This document shows, in pieces, positions 33,078 through 41,835 of a DNA stretch of 64,000 nucleotides. Each line of letters starts with the position of its first letter. The stretch's first letter is position 1. The notes beneath the pieces were generated by a model. It searched no databases, was not told where the DNA came from, and worked only from the letters and a program-made list of their open reading frames with translations. A program made the position numbers and the translations under genes. This DNA comes from QQUJ01 sp050287605 (GTDB taxonomy: Bacteria; Pseudomonadota; Gammaproteobacteria; QQUJ01). The stretch lies in assembly GCA_050287605.1 (NCBI GenBank), contig JBNKCG010000065.1, positions 1 through 64,000 of the forward strand. Reading direction: 5' to 3'.

Positions 33078-34058
33078 ATGGATCTCAACGCCGGTCTCAC
33101 CTTACCCATCGCTGCCGTCGTCGCCGGATTCGCCCTCCTGGTGTGGGGCGCGGACCGCTTCGTCGTCGGCGCCGCCTCCGCCGCGCGCAACCTGGGGATC
33201 TCAACGCTCATCATCGGCCTCACCGTGGTGGGATTCGGCACCTCGGCGCCGGAGATCCTGGTCTCGGGCATGGCGGCCTGGCAGGGTAATCCCGGGCTCT
33301 CCATCGGCAACGCCCTGGGGTCCAACATCGCCAATATCGGTCTGATCCTCGGCGTCACGGCGTTGATCCAACCCCTCGATGTCCACTCGGACACGCTGCG
33401 CCGCGAGTTTCCCATCCTGCTGGCGGTGGTGCTGTTCGCCGGCGTGTTGATGGCCGACGACAACCTGGGGCGTATCGACGGCGCACTGCTGCTGGGCGGG
33501 CTGTGCCTGATGCTCTACTGGCTGGTGAGCCTGGGCATGCGCATGCGCCGCGGCGATCCCATGAGCAGCGAGATCACCGCCGAAGTCCCGCCGCCCCAGC
33601 CGCTGCCGCGCGCCATCCTGTGGCTGATCGTCGGTCTGGTGGTGCTGCTGCTGAGTTCACGCATGCTGGTCTGGGGCGCCGTGGAGATCGCCACCAGTCT
33701 CGGGGTAAGCGACCTGGTGATCGGCTTGACCATCGTCGCCGTCGGCACCAGCCTGCCCGAGCTGGCGGCGGCCGTCATGAGCGCCATCAAAAAGGAGCAT
33801 GACATTGCGATCGGCAATGTCATCGGTTCCAATATGTTCAACCTGCTGGCGGTGTTGCCGCTGCCCGGCCTGATCAGCCCCGGAAAATTCCCCGAAGCGG
33901 TGCTGATGCGCGACCTGCCGGTGATGGGAGTGATGACGCTGGCCCTGTTCGCCATGGCTTACGGTTTCGGCGGACACGGGCGCATCAACCGGCTGGAGGG
34001 GGCGACGCTGCTGGCCGCGTTTATCGGCTACCAGATTACGGTTTACGTCCAACACTGA
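33078..34058 (+). CDS. yrbG: calcium/sodium antiporter YrbG
   Basis: A 326-residue membrane protein of the CaCA superfamily with two inverted alpha-repeats. The first contains Gly-Phe-Gly-Thr-Ser-Ala-Pro-Glu and Gly-Asn-Ala-Leu-Gly-Ser-Asn-Ile-Ala-Asn; the second contains Val-Gly-Thr-Ser-Leu-Pro-Glu and Gly-Asn-Val-Ile-Gly-Ser-Asn-Met-Phe-Asn. These glutamates and asparagines bind the cation. About ten hydrophobic helices can be counted. The neighbours mla on one side and kdsD-kdsC-lptCAB on the other are the same as around E. coli yrbG. Confidence 0.95.
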   Translation: MDLNAGLTLPIAAVVAGFALLVWGADRFVVGAASAARNLGISTLIIGLTVVGFGTSAPEILVSGMAAWQGNPGLSIGNALGSNIANIGLILGVTALIQPLDVHSDTLRREFPILLAVVLFAGVLMADDNLGRIDGALLLGGLCLMLYWLVSLGMRMRRGDPMSSEITAEVPPPQPLPRAILWLIVGLVVLLLSSRMLVWGAVEIATSLGVSDLVIGLTIVAVGTSLPELAAAVMSAIKKEHDIAIGNVIGSNMFNLLAVLPLPGLISPGKFPEAVLMRDLPVMGVMTLALFAMAYGFGGHGRINRLEGATLLAAFIGYQITVYVQH

Positions 34059-34081
34059 GACCGCGAGACCCACCACGCATC

Positions 34082-35089
34082 ATGACCCTGCGAGATTCCC
34101 CCCCTCCGGCGGCCGGGCACCCCGACGAGAAGTTCTGCGACCTCGGCCGCGCCGTGATCGAGACCGAAGCGGCCGCAGTGGCGGCGCTGGTCGGGCGCAT
34201 CGACGCCGCTTTCGCCCACGCTTGCCGCCTGCTGCTCGCCTGCGAGGGGCGCATCGTGGTGCTGGGCATGGGCAAATCGGGCCACGTCGGCAGCAAGATC
34301 GCCGCCACCCTGGCCAGCACCGGCAGCCCGGCCTTTTTCGTCCACCCCGGCGAGGCCAGCCACGGCGACCTGGGGATGATCACCGCCAAGGATGCGGTGC
34401 TGGCCCTCTCCAACTCGGGCGAGACCGACGAAATCCTCACCATCCTGCCCATTATCAAGCGCCTGGGAGTGCCGCTGATCACGTTCACCGGCAACCCCGC
34501 CTCCACCCTGGGACGGCAATCCGACGTCTGTCTCGACGTGAGCGTCGCCCAGGAGGCGTGCCCGCTGGGCCTGGCGCCCACCTCCAGCACCACCGCCACC
34601 CTGGCCATGGGCGACGCCCTGGCGGTCTCGCTGCTGGAGGCACGCGGCTTCACCGCCGACGATTTCGCCCGCTCGCATCCCGCCGGACGCCTGGGCAAGC
34701 GGCTGCTGCTGCGCATCAGCGACGTCATGTACAGCGGCGATGCCATCCCGCAGGTACCGGAATCGGCGGGGCTCAACGCCGCCCTGCTGGAGATGAGCCG
34801 CAAGGGGCTGGGCATGACCGCCGTGGTGGACGACACAGGGGGCGTGGTGGGTGTCTACACCGACGGCGACCTGCGCCGCACTCTGGATCACGGTATCGAC
34901 GTGCACAGCGCCACCATCGCCTCGGTCATGACCCGCGGCAGTACCACGGTCGCGCCGGATCTGCTGGCCGCCGAAGGACTGCAGATCATGGAAGAGAAGA
35001 AGATCAACGGCCTGCTGGTAGTGGACGACGCCGGCCGACTCATCGGCGCGCTCAACATGCACACCCTGCTGCGCGCGGGCGTTTTGTAG
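34082..35089 (+). CDS. kdsD: D-arabinose 5-phosphate isomerase KdsD
   Basis: A 335-residue SIS-domain isomerase with two C-terminal CBS domains. The SIS part (about 45-190) carries Gly-Met-Gly-Lys-Ser-Gly-His-Val and Ser-Asn-Ser-Gly-Glu-Thr-Asp-Glu, and the Pro-Thr-Ser-Ser-Thr-Thr motif. The CBS pair covers about 215-335. It makes arabinose 5-phosphate, the first precursor of Kdo for lipopolysaccharide. kdsC follows 11 bp downstream. Confidence 0.96.
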   Translation: MTLRDSPPPAAGHPDEKFCDLGRAVIETEAAAVAALVGRIDAAFAHACRLLLACEGRIVVLGMGKSGHVGSKIAATLASTGSPAFFVHPGEASHGDLGMITAKDAVLALSNSGETDEILTILPIIKRLGVPLITFTGNPASTLGRQSDVCLDVSVAQEACPLGLAPTSSTTATLAMGDALAVSLLEARGFTADDFARSHPAGRLGKRLLLRISDVMYSGDAIPQVPESAGLNAALLEMSRKGLGMTAVVDDTGGVVGVYTDGDLRRTLDHGIDVHSATIASVMTRGSTTVAPDLLAAEGLQIMEEKKINGLLVVDDAGRLIGALNMHTLLRAGVL

Positions 35090-35100
35090 GAGTCTCCGCG

Positions 35101-35625
35101 ATGCAGGACATCCTCGCCAAAGCCGCCGCCGTCCGCCTGGTCATTTTCGACGTGGACGGCGTGCTCACCGACGCCAGCCTCTTCTTCAGCGACCGCGGCG
35201 AGGAGTTCAAGATCTTCAACGCCCGCGACGGCCACGGCATCAAGATGCTGCAGCGCGCCGGCGTGGAAGTGGCCATCCTCTCGGGTCGGCGCTCCGCGGC
35301 GGTGGATGCGCGCATGGGAGCGCTGGGCGTGCGCCACATCCACCAGGGCATCGAAGACAAGGGCATCGCCTTCGACGCGCTCATCGCAGAACTGGACCTC
35401 GGCGCCGAAGCGGTCGCTTACGTCGGCGACGATGTCATCGACCTGCCCGTGATGACCCGTGTCGGCCTGGCCATTGCCGTTGCCGACGCGCACCCGCTGG
35501 TGCGCCGCCACGCCCACTGGCAGACCACCCAACCGGGCGGACGCGGCGCAGCACGCGAGGTGTGCGAGCTGGTCATGCAGGCGCAGGGCACCCTGGAGCC
35601 CATGCTGGCGGATTACCTGAAGTGA
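35101..35625 (+). CDS. kdsC: Kdo 8-phosphate phosphatase KdsC
   Basis: A 174-residue HAD-superfamily phosphatase of the small C0 type. The catalytic motif Asp-Val-Asp-Gly-Val-Leu-Thr-Asp is at 17-24, Ser-Gly-Arg at 61-63 is the second HAD motif, and Gly-Asp-Asp at 109-111 the third. It hydrolyses Kdo 8-phosphate to Kdo. It starts at ATG 35101 just after kdsD and its TGA overlaps the lptC ATG by one base. Its frame is open upstream inside kdsD but that part is not coding. Confidence 0.96.
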   Translation: MQDILAKAAAVRLVIFDVDGVLTDASLFFSDRGEEFKIFNARDGHGIKMLQRAGVEVAILSGRRSAAVDARMGALGVRHIHQGIEDKGIAFDALIAELDLGAEAVAYVGDDVIDLPVMTRVGLAIAVADAHPLVRRHAHWQTTQPGGRGAAREVCELVMQAQGTLEPMLADYLK

Positions 35626-36182
35626 TGGCGCGCACCGCCGTGCTGTTCGTGGCACTGACGATCCTGGCGCTGCTGAGCAGTTGGGTGGCCGACCTGTTGA
35701 CCCCGCGCACGCCGCTGGAGCGCACCGAACGCCACACGCCCGACTACTACCTGGTCGGGGTCGGGGCACGCGCCATGGATGAGCGAGGTGCCCTGCAACA
35801 CCGCATGCGCGCCGCGCGCCTGGTCCATTTCGCCGACGACGACAGCAGCGAGCTGGAGCAGCCACGGTTCTACGCCCTGGGTAGCGCCGGAGCGCGCTGG
35901 GAGGTGGCCAGCGAACGCGGCCAGAGCAGCGGCGACGGCAAGGTGGTACACCTGATCGGGACCGTCACCATGAATGAGCTGGGCGATCGACACGGTGAGC
36001 TACGGACCCGCGACCTGCTGCTGCGCCCCCGGGAGGACTACGTGGAGACCGCGGCCCCAGTCGCCTATCGCGACGCCACCAGCCATATCGACGCGACCGG
36101 CCTGCGCGGCCATCTCAGCGAGGGCGGGACGCTGCAACTGCTCGCCGACGTACGGGGAACCCATGTACCGAATACCGATTAA
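35625..36182 (+). CDS. lptC: lipopolysaccharide export protein LptC
   Basis: A 185-residue bitopic inner-membrane protein with one N-terminal helix (about 5-21) and a periplasmic beta-jellyroll domain (about 45-180) containing Thr-Pro-Asp-Tyr-Tyr-Leu and repeated short strands. LptC joins LptB2FG to the LptA bridge. ATG 35625 shares a base with the kdsC stop; a GTG one codon earlier is also possible. The 3' end overlaps lptA by 20 bp. Sequence is poorly conserved, so identity rests on layout and position. Confidence 0.92.
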   Translation: MARTAVLFVALTILALLSSWVADLLTPRTPLERTERHTPDYYLVGVGARAMDERGALQHRMRAARLVHFADDDSSELEQPRFYALGSAGARWEVASERGQSSGDGKVVHLIGTVTMNELGDRHGELRTRDLLLRPREDYVETAAPVAYRDATSHIDATGLRGHLSEGGTLQLLADVRGTHVPNTD

Positions 36183-36687
36183 CCTGGTAGTGTCGCTGAC
36201 TCTTGTGCTGGGCGGCAGCGGCGCCTGGGCGCTGGACAACGACCGCCACCAACCCATGCACCTCGAAGCCGACCGCGTCACCATCGACGACCAGCAGAAG
36301 ATCAGCCAATACAGCGGCGACGTGCGCCTGGAGCAGGGCAGCATCCGCGCCAGCGGCGACGAGATTACCGTCCACTCCGACGACAACGGCCCCCAACGCA
36401 TCGTCATCACCGGCACACCGGCCACGTTCAGCCAGCGTCCCGAGGGCAAGGAGCACGATGCCCACGGGCGCGCCCAGCGCATCGAGCACGACACCGACGG
36501 CGAGGTCACGCTGTTCATCGGTGAGGCGCGATTCTGGCAGGGTCAGGAGGAGTTCACCGGAGCGCGCATCGAATACGACGCCGGCCACGACCGGGTCCAC
36601 GCCCAGGGCGACGACGCGGGGCGGGTACGCATCGTGATCCAACCCAAGGGCTCGCCGCAGGCCTCCCCGCCGAAAGCTGCCCAGTGA
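36163..36687 (+). CDS. lptA: lipopolysaccharide transport periplasmic protein LptA
   Basis: A 174-residue periplasmic protein with a signal peptide ending near Ala-Trp-Ala (about 24-26). The mature OstA-like domain has Ile-x-Ala-Asp-type strands (Leu-Glu-Ala-Asp-Arg-Val-Thr-Ile-Asp, Tyr-Ser-Gly-Asp-Val) followed by repeated beta-strands. It forms the bridge carrying LPS across the periplasm. The start is inside the last codons of lptC (20-bp overlap), and its TGA overlaps the lptB GTG (GTGA), so lptC-lptA-lptB are probably coupled. Confidence 0.95.
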   Translation: MYRIPINLVVSLTLVLGGSGAWALDNDRHQPMHLEADRVTIDDQQKISQYSGDVRLEQGSIRASGDEITVHSDDNGPQRIVITGTPATFSQRPEGKEHDAHGRAQRIEHDTDGEVTLFIGEARFWQGQEEFTGARIEYDAGHDRVHAQGDDAGRVRIVIQPKGSPQASPPKAAQ

Positions 36688-37421
36688 ACCCGGCGCCCAC
36701 CAGCACCCTCACCGCCACCGCACTGGCCAAACGCTACCGCGACCGCAGTGTGGTGAGCGACGTCTCGCTGCAGATCAGCAGCGGCGAGGCGGTGGGACTG
36801 CTGGGACCCAACGGCGCCGGCAAGACCACCTCGTTCTACATGATCGTGGGGCTGGTGGCCGCCGACGCCGGCCGGATCGCCATCGACGGCGAGGACATCA
36901 CCACCCTGCCCATCCATCAGCGGGCGCACCTGGGGGTCGGCTACCTGCCCCAGGAGGCGTCGGTATTCCGCAAACTCACCGTCGCCGAAAACATCCTCGC
37001 CATCCTGGAGCTGCGCAAACTGTCGCGCGAACAGCGCCAGGAGCGCCTCGACAGCCTGCTCCACGAATTGCACATCGGGCACCTACGCGACCACCTGGGC
37101 ATGAGCCTCTCCGGCGGCGAACGGCGCCGGGTGGAGATCGCGCGCGCCCTGGCGGCCGAACCGCGCTTCATCCTGCTCGACGAACCGTTCGCGGGCGTCG
37201 ATCCCATCTCGGTGCTGGACATCCAGCGCATCATCGAACACCTCTGCCAGCGCGGCATCGGCGTGCTGATCACCGATCACAACGTGCGCGAGACCCTGGG
37301 GATCTGCCACCGCGCTTACATCCTCAACGAGGGTCGGGTGATCGCCCAGGGTGGCGCGGACGAAATCCTCGGCAACGCCCTGGTGCGCGAGGTCTACCTG
37401 GGGGAGAAGTTCCGACTGTAG
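36684..37421 (+). CDS. lptB: lipopolysaccharide export ATPase LptB
   Basis: A 245-residue ABC ATPase. Walker A Gly-Pro-Asn-Gly-Ala-Gly-Lys-Thr-Thr is at 41-49, with the signature Leu-Ser-Gly-Gly-Glu-Arg-Arg-Arg and Walker B Leu-Leu-Asp-Glu-Pro-Phe-Ala-Gly-Val-Asp-Pro. It powers LPS extraction by LptFG. It starts with GTG overlapping the lptA stop by 4 bp. The next gene, rpoN, begins 263 bp later; that order (lptB-rpoN-hpf-ptsN) is standard in gammaproteobacteria. Confidence 0.97.
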   Translation: MNPAPTSTLTATALAKRYRDRSVVSDVSLQISSGEAVGLLGPNGAGKTTSFYMIVGLVAADAGRIAIDGEDITTLPIHQRAHLGVGYLPQEASVFRKLTVAENILAILELRKLSREQRQERLDSLLHELHIGHLRDHLGMSLSGGERRRVEIARALAAEPRFILLDEPFAGVDPISVLDIQRIIEHLCQRGIGVLITDHNVRETLGICHRAYILNEGRVIAQGGADEILGNALVREVYLGEKFRL

Positions 37422-37557
37422 TTCCGGCGGGCCCACCGGCCACGACGGGTGCGGTTGCGGTTGCGGTCACGCTCGCGTGGGGTCACAATTGCCGCTCTGC
37501 TCAGGGAGGGGGGCGCGAGCGGAGCACCCGGCAGCGGGTTTCCTTCGCATGTCAAGT

Positions 37558-37573
37558 CTTGATACTTATCAAG
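37558..37573. promoter_or_regulatory. inverted repeat upstream of rpoN (possible operator)
   Basis: CTTGATA and TATCAAG form perfect 7-bp arms around a 2-nt centre, an AT-rich element in otherwise GC-rich DNA 112 bp upstream of the rpoN start. The 2-nt centre suggests a dimeric protein site rather than an RNA hairpin. The binding factor is unknown. The remaining 263 bp gap contains no recognised gene; a TAGAAT at 37614-37619 could be a -10, without a good -35. Confidence 0.3.
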
Positions 37574-37684
37574 AGTCGTGCCAATACTGTGCGGCGCACC
37601 GCGTAGCGGGCGCTAGAATGAATGACTATTTCACTCAGAGTGTACCCCTGAAGAGCTTCGTAGCTTGCCCGATCAGCCTCCCGA

Positions 37685-39151
37685 ATGAAGCAATCGATTC
37701 AGCTCCGCCTCGGCCAGCAGCTCACGATGACACCGCAGCTGCAACAGGCCATCCGCCTATTGCAGCTCTCCACGCTGGAGCTGCAACTCGAGGTGCAACA
37801 GGCGCTCGAATCCAACGTGATGCTCGAAACCGAGGAAGAGCTCGAGCAGCAGGAGCCCACCCTGCAGGCCGAGCCGGAGTTCGGCAACGGTAACGGCACC
37901 AGCAGCACCAGCGCCGAGCGCGAACTGAACCAGGAGTCCCCCGGCATCCCCGATGAACTGCCCGTCGACAGCGCCTGGGAAGATGTCTACGACACCGGCG
38001 GCACTTCGTATTCCGGCACCGACGGCGACGAACGCGACTACGAGTATCCGGCCGAGGTGGAGGAGAAGCTCCACGACTTCCTGCTGTGGCAACTGCAGCT
38101 CACTCCCTTCAACGAGTCGGATTTCGCCGTCGCCTCGGTGATCATCGACTCCATTAACGAGGACGGCTACCTCACCTGCACCCTTGAAGACGTCCTGGAG
38201 GCAGTCAAGGAGGATCTGCAAGAGATCGAGCTGGACGAGGTGGAAGCGGTGTTGCACCGCGTGCAGAACTTCGACCCGCCAGGCGTCGCCTGCCGCGACC
38301 TGGGCGAGTGTCTCTTCCTGCAGCTGCGCCAACTGCCTGAGACCACGCCCCGACGCAACGAGGCGATGCGTCTGGTCAGAGAACACCTGGACCTGCTGGC
38401 CGGCCGCGACCAGCAGCTCCTGATGCGCCGCACCCGGCTCGACGAGGAAGCGCTGCGCGAAACCCTGGCGCTGGTCCGCTCGCTCAACCCGCACCCCGGC
38501 AACAGCATGCCCGGATCGGCCACCGAATACATCGTGCCCGATGTGGTGGTACGCAAGAAAAACGGGGTGTGGCGCGTCGAACTCAATCCGGAAACCACGC
38601 CGCGCCTGCGTATCAACCGCCACTACGCCAGCATGATCCGCCGCGCCGACAACAGCGCCGACAACGTTACGCTGAAATCCCACCTGCAGGAGGCACGCTG
38701 GTTCATCAAGAGCCTGCAGAGCCGCAACGAAACGCTGCTCAAAGTCGCCTCGTGCATCGTCGAACGCCAGCAGGCGTTTCTCGACTACGGCGAGGAGGCG
38801 ATGAAACCGATGGTGCTGCGCGACGTTGCCGAAACCATCGACATGCACGAGTCCACCGTCTCGCGCGTCACCACCCGCAAATACATGCACACCCCGCGCG
38901 GCATCTTCGAGTTCAAGTACTTCTTCTCCAGCCATGTCAGCACCGCCAGCGGCGGCGAATGCTCCGCGACGGCGATACGCGCGCTGATGAAGAAACTGGT
39001 AGCTGCGGAGAACCCCGCCAAACCGTTAAGCGACAACAAAATCGCCCGCATCCTGTCGGATCAGGGCATCCAGGTGGCACGCCGTACCGTAGCCAAGTAC
39101 CGCGAAGCGCTGTGCATCCCGCCATCCAACGAACGCAAGCGCCTGATCTGA
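37685..39151 (+). CDS. rpoN: RNA polymerase sigma-54 factor RpoN
   Basis: A 488-residue sigma-54. The Gln/Leu-rich activator-responsive region I (about 1-50) includes Gln-Leu-Thr-Met-Thr-Pro-Gln-Leu-Gln-Gln-Ala-Ile. An acidic, variable region II (about 50-120) follows, then the core-binding domain, the helix-turn-helix (about 365-385) and the RpoN box Ala-Arg-Arg-Thr-Val-Ala-Lys-Tyr-Arg near 460-468. It directs polymerase to -24/-12 promoters with enhancer-binding proteins. It heads the rpoN-hpf-ptsN-hprK-rapZ-PTS block. Confidence 0.98.
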   Translation: MKQSIQLRLGQQLTMTPQLQQAIRLLQLSTLELQLEVQQALESNVMLETEEELEQQEPTLQAEPEFGNGNGTSSTSAERELNQESPGIPDELPVDSAWEDVYDTGGTSYSGTDGDERDYEYPAEVEEKLHDFLLWQLQLTPFNESDFAVASVIIDSINEDGYLTCTLEDVLEAVKEDLQEIELDEVEAVLHRVQNFDPPGVACRDLGECLFLQLRQLPETTPRRNEAMRLVREHLDLLAGRDQQLLMRRTRLDEEALRETLALVRSLNPHPGNSMPGSATEYIVPDVVVRKKNGVWRVELNPETTPRLRINRHYASMIRRADNSADNVTLKSHLQEARWFIKSLQSRNETLLKVASCIVERQQAFLDYGEEAMKPMVLRDVAETIDMHESTVSRVTTRKYMHTPRGIFEFKYFFSSHVSTASGGECSATAIRALMKKLVAAENPAKPLSDNKIARILSDQGIQVARRTVAKYREALCIPPSNERKRLI

Positions 39152-39189
39152 GGAAACGGGCGCGCCTTTTCAACCCAAGGAGTCACAAC

Positions 39190-39522
39190 ATGCAACTGAA
39201 CATCACCGGTCACCACATCGACATCACCGACGCCCTGCGTGACTACGTGACCAGCAAGCTCGACAAGCTGCAGCGCCATTTCGACCACGTCACCAACATC
39301 CACGTCGTGCTGAGCGTCGAGAAACTGAACCAGAAAGCCGAGGCCAAACTGCACGTCAGCGGTGCCGACGTCTTCGCTGACGCCGTGCACGAGGACATGT
39401 ACGCCGCCATCGACGCGCTCGCCGACAAACTCGACCGTCAGCTCAAGAAGCATCGCAGCAAACAGAACGACCATCATCGCGCCGACGGTGGGATCAAGAG
39501 CAAAGGCGCCGAGTCGCAGTAA
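39190..39522 (+). CDS. hpf: ribosome hibernation promoting factor HPF
   Basis: A 110-residue short-type HPF/RaiA-family protein starting at ATG 39190 with AAGGAG upstream. The family features are Met-Gln-Leu-Asn-Ile-Thr-Gly-His-His at the start, the Leu-Asp-Lys-Leu-Gln-Arg-His-Phe helix and a basic C-terminus (Leu-Lys-Lys-His-Arg-Ser-Lys). It binds the 30S decoding region and promotes 100S dimers in stationary phase. It lies 38 bp after rpoN, its usual site. Confidence 0.97.
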   Translation: MQLNITGHHIDITDALRDYVTSKLDKLQRHFDHVTNIHVVLSVEKLNQKAEAKLHVSGADVFADAVHEDMYAAIDALADKLDRQLKKHRSKQNDHHRADGGIKSKGAESQ

Positions 39523-39560
39523 CCCACAACCGTCTACGGCCTGCCGGCCCGAGTCTCGCC

Positions 39561-40034
39561 ATGGCTATTGCAGATCTGTTGACCCCCGAACGGGTCGTAT
39601 CCAAAGCGGACATCACCAGCAAGAAACGTGCGCTGGAATATCTCAGCGCGCTGATTGCCGACACCTGTCCCGATCTCGACCGGGGCGAAATCTTCGCCAG
39701 CCTGTTGAGCCGCGAGAAACTGGGCAGCACCGGCCTGGGCAACCACGTGGCGCTTCCTCACGGACGCATCCCCCATCGCCATCCTGCGGTGGGTGCCTTC
39801 GTCACCGCCGCCCAACCCATCGATTTCGACGCCATCGACGACCAGCCCGTCGACCTGCTGTTCGCACTGGTGGTGCCGGAGGAGTCGACCGACGAGCACC
39901 TGCTGATCCTCGCCCAGCTCGCCGAGATGTTCCGCGACGAGGGCTTTTGCGGACGCTTGCGCGAAGCGGGCGACGGCGGGGCACTGATGAAACTGTTCGC
40001 CGACTGGCATTCGGCCGGCAGCTCGGCGGCATGA
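39561..40034 (+). CDS. ptsN: nitrogen-PTS EIIA protein PtsN
   Basis: A 157-residue EIIA of the fructose/Ntr type. The phosphorylatable histidine is His67 in Val-Ala-Leu-Pro-His-Gly-Arg. It receives phosphate from the Ntr EI/HPr chain and acts by protein contacts, for example on potassium transport and sensor kinases in E. coli. It lies 38 bp after hpf, and its TGA overlaps the ATG of hprK by 4 bp. Confidence 0.97.
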   Translation: MAIADLLTPERVVSKADITSKKRALEYLSALIADTCPDLDRGEIFASLLSREKLGSTGLGNHVALPHGRIPHRHPAVGAFVTAAQPIDFDAIDDQPVDLLFALVVPEESTDEHLLILAQLAEMFRDEGFCGRLREAGDGGALMKLFADWHSAGSSAA

Positions 40035-40978
40035 CTCAACCGGTCACACCGCAATCGCTGTTCGAGACCTTCCGCGATCAGTTGGCGTTGGAGTGGATTG
40101 CCGGCGAGGCCGGCGGCGACATCGCTATCGCACCCACCGGATCCGGCTACACCGGCATGGCGCTGGTGGGGCACCTCAACTTCATCCGCCGCCCGCGCGT
40201 ACAGGTGCTGGGCATCCGCGAGCTCGACTACCTCGCCGCCCTGGACCACGCCTCGCGCAGCGAGGCCATTGCCGGCATCTTCATCGAGTCCTCCCCGTTC
40301 GTGATGGTGGCCAACGGGCAAACGGTTCCGCAGGAACTCGTCGATGAGGCCAACGCCACCGCTACGCCGCTGTTCAGCTCGCGGCTCGGCAGTCACGAAC
40401 TGATCAGCCACCTTCACTACTATCTGGCCAACCTGCTGGCCGAACGGCTCACCATCCACGGGGTGTTCATGGAGGTGATGGGCAGCGGCCTGCTGCTCAC
40501 CGGGGAAGCCGGCCTGGGTAAAAGCGAACTCGCCCTGGAGCTGATCAGCCGCGGCCATCGCCTGATCGCCGACGATGCGCCGGAGTTCGCGCGCATCGCA
40601 CCCGATATCGTCAACGGCAGCTGCCCCGAGCCACTGCGCGATTTCCTCGAAGTGCGCGGCCTCGGCATCCTCAACGTTCGCGCCATGTTCGGCAGCAACT
40701 CCGTAAAAAGCAGCCGCTACCTGCGCCTGATCATCAACCTGCAGGCCGCGACCCGGGAGAACACCCAGGGGCTGGACCGTCTCTACGGCACCAGCCGACC
40801 GCGCAACGTGCTGGGCGTGGACATCCCGGAGATCACCCTGTTCGTCGCCCCGGGACGCAACCTGGCGGTGATGGTGGAGACCGCCGTGCGCCACCACCTG
40901 CTGGTCCTCAAGGGCTACGACGCGGCGCAGGATTTCGTCACCCGCCAGCAGCACTTCATCAGACTGGATCAGCCGTGA
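40031..40978 (+). CDS. hprK: HPr kinase/phosphorylase HprK
   Basis: A 315-residue HprK/P. The C-terminal kinase domain carries a Walker A variant Gly-Glu-Ala-Gly-Leu-Gly-Lys-Ser at 158-165, His143 in the segment before it, Ala-Asp-Asp at 180-182 and the family signature Glu-Val-Arg-Gly-Leu-Gly-Ile-Leu-Asn-Val-Arg at 207-217. The N-terminal domain (1 to about 130) is of the usual HprK type. It phosphorylates and dephosphorylates the regulatory serine of HPr, probably Ser48 of the HPr encoded here. E. coli lacks this gene; many other proteobacteria have it at this spot. ATG 40031 overlaps ptsN by 4 bp and its stop overlaps rapZ. Confidence 0.95.
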   Translation: MTQPVTPQSLFETFRDQLALEWIAGEAGGDIAIAPTGSGYTGMALVGHLNFIRRPRVQVLGIRELDYLAALDHASRSEAIAGIFIESSPFVMVANGQTVPQELVDEANATATPLFSSRLGSHELISHLHYYLANLLAERLTIHGVFMEVMGSGLLLTGEAGLGKSELALELISRGHRLIADDAPEFARIAPDIVNGSCPEPLRDFLEVRGLGILNVRAMFGSNSVKSSRYLRLIINLQAATRENTQGLDRLYGTSRPRNVLGVDIPEITLFVAPGRNLAVMVETAVRHHLLVLKGYDAAQDFVTRQQHFIRLDQP

Positions 40979-41835
40979 AACTGGTACTCATCAGCGGCCT
41001 GTCGGGTTCCGGCAAAAGTACCGCGCTGCGCACCCTGGAGGACCTCGGCTACTACTGCATCGACAATCTGCCGGTGCCGCTGCTGTATGAATTCGCACAG
41101 CAGATGCAGCGCCGCCCGATCGACTCCATACGCAATTCCGCGGTAGGTATCGACGCCCGCAACCTGGATGAGGATTTGCGCGAACTGCCAGACATCCTCG
41201 ACCGCCTGCAGCACGACGGCATCGATTGCGAGGTGCTGTTCCTCACCGCCAGCGACGATGCGCTGTTCAAACGCTTCAGCGAGACGCGGCGCAAACACCC
41301 GCTGAGCGGCAACCGCCACTCGCTGGCCGATGCCATCGACAACGAGCGCGCACGCCTGGAGCCCATCGCCGCGCGCGCCAACCTGACCATCGATACCAGC
41401 CTCACCAACGTCCACGAGCTGCGCGACCTGGTGCGCAACCGGGTCTTCGGGCGCACGCGCAACACCTTGTCGCTGCTGTTCGAATCGTTCGGCTACAAAC
41501 ACGGGGTACCGGGCGACGCCGATTTCGTCTTCGACGTGCGTTGCCTGCCCAACCCCTACTGGGAGCGTCAGCTGCGCCCGCTGACCGGACTCGACGCCGC
41601 CGTCATCGCCTACCTGGAAGCCGAGCCGCTGGTGGTCGAAATGATCGACGACATCCGCGGTTTTCTGGAGCGCTGGTTGCCCCACTTCCAGGCGGAAAAC
41701 CGCAGCTACGTCACGGTGGCCATCGGCTGTACCGGCGGGCAGCACCGGTCGGTCCACGCCGCCGAGAAGCTGGCGGCGCATTTCCGCGGCGTATTGAGCG
41801 GCACGGTCCTGACCCGCCATCGAGGGCTCAAATGA
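40975..41835 (+). CDS. rapZ: RNase adapter protein RapZ
   Basis: A 286-residue protein. The N-terminal P-loop Gly-Leu-Ser-Gly-Ser-Gly-Lys-Ser-Thr is at 8-16. The C-terminal domain contains Phe-Asp-Val-Arg-Cys-Leu-Pro-Asn-Pro-Tyr-Trp and Gly-Cys-Thr-Gly-Gly-Gln-His-Arg-Ser-Val, the conserved RNA/metabolite-binding motifs. In E. coli it guides RNase E to the sRNA GlmZ and senses glucosamine 6-phosphate; whether that applies here is unknown. It starts with GTG overlapping hprK by 4 bp, and its TGA overlaps the next gene by 4 bp. Confidence 0.97.
   Translation: MKLVLISGLSGSGKSTALRTLEDLGYYCIDNLPVPLLYEFAQQMQRRPIDSIRNSAVGIDARNLDEDLRELPDILDRLQHDGIDCEVLFLTASDDALFKRFSETRRKHPLSGNRHSLADAIDNERARLEPIAARANLTIDTSLTNVHELRDLVRNRVFGRTRNTLSLLFESFGYKHGVPGDADFVFDVRCLPNPYWERQLRPLTGLDAAVIAYLEAEPLVVEMIDDIRGFLERWLPHFQAENRSYVTVAIGCTGGQHRSVHAAEKLAAHFRGVLSGTVLTRHRGLK

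Noticed and set aside
37450..37467. Triple tandem TGCGGT repeat after lptB
   Set aside because: Only 18 bp and in a non-coding GC-rich stretch; likely chance.
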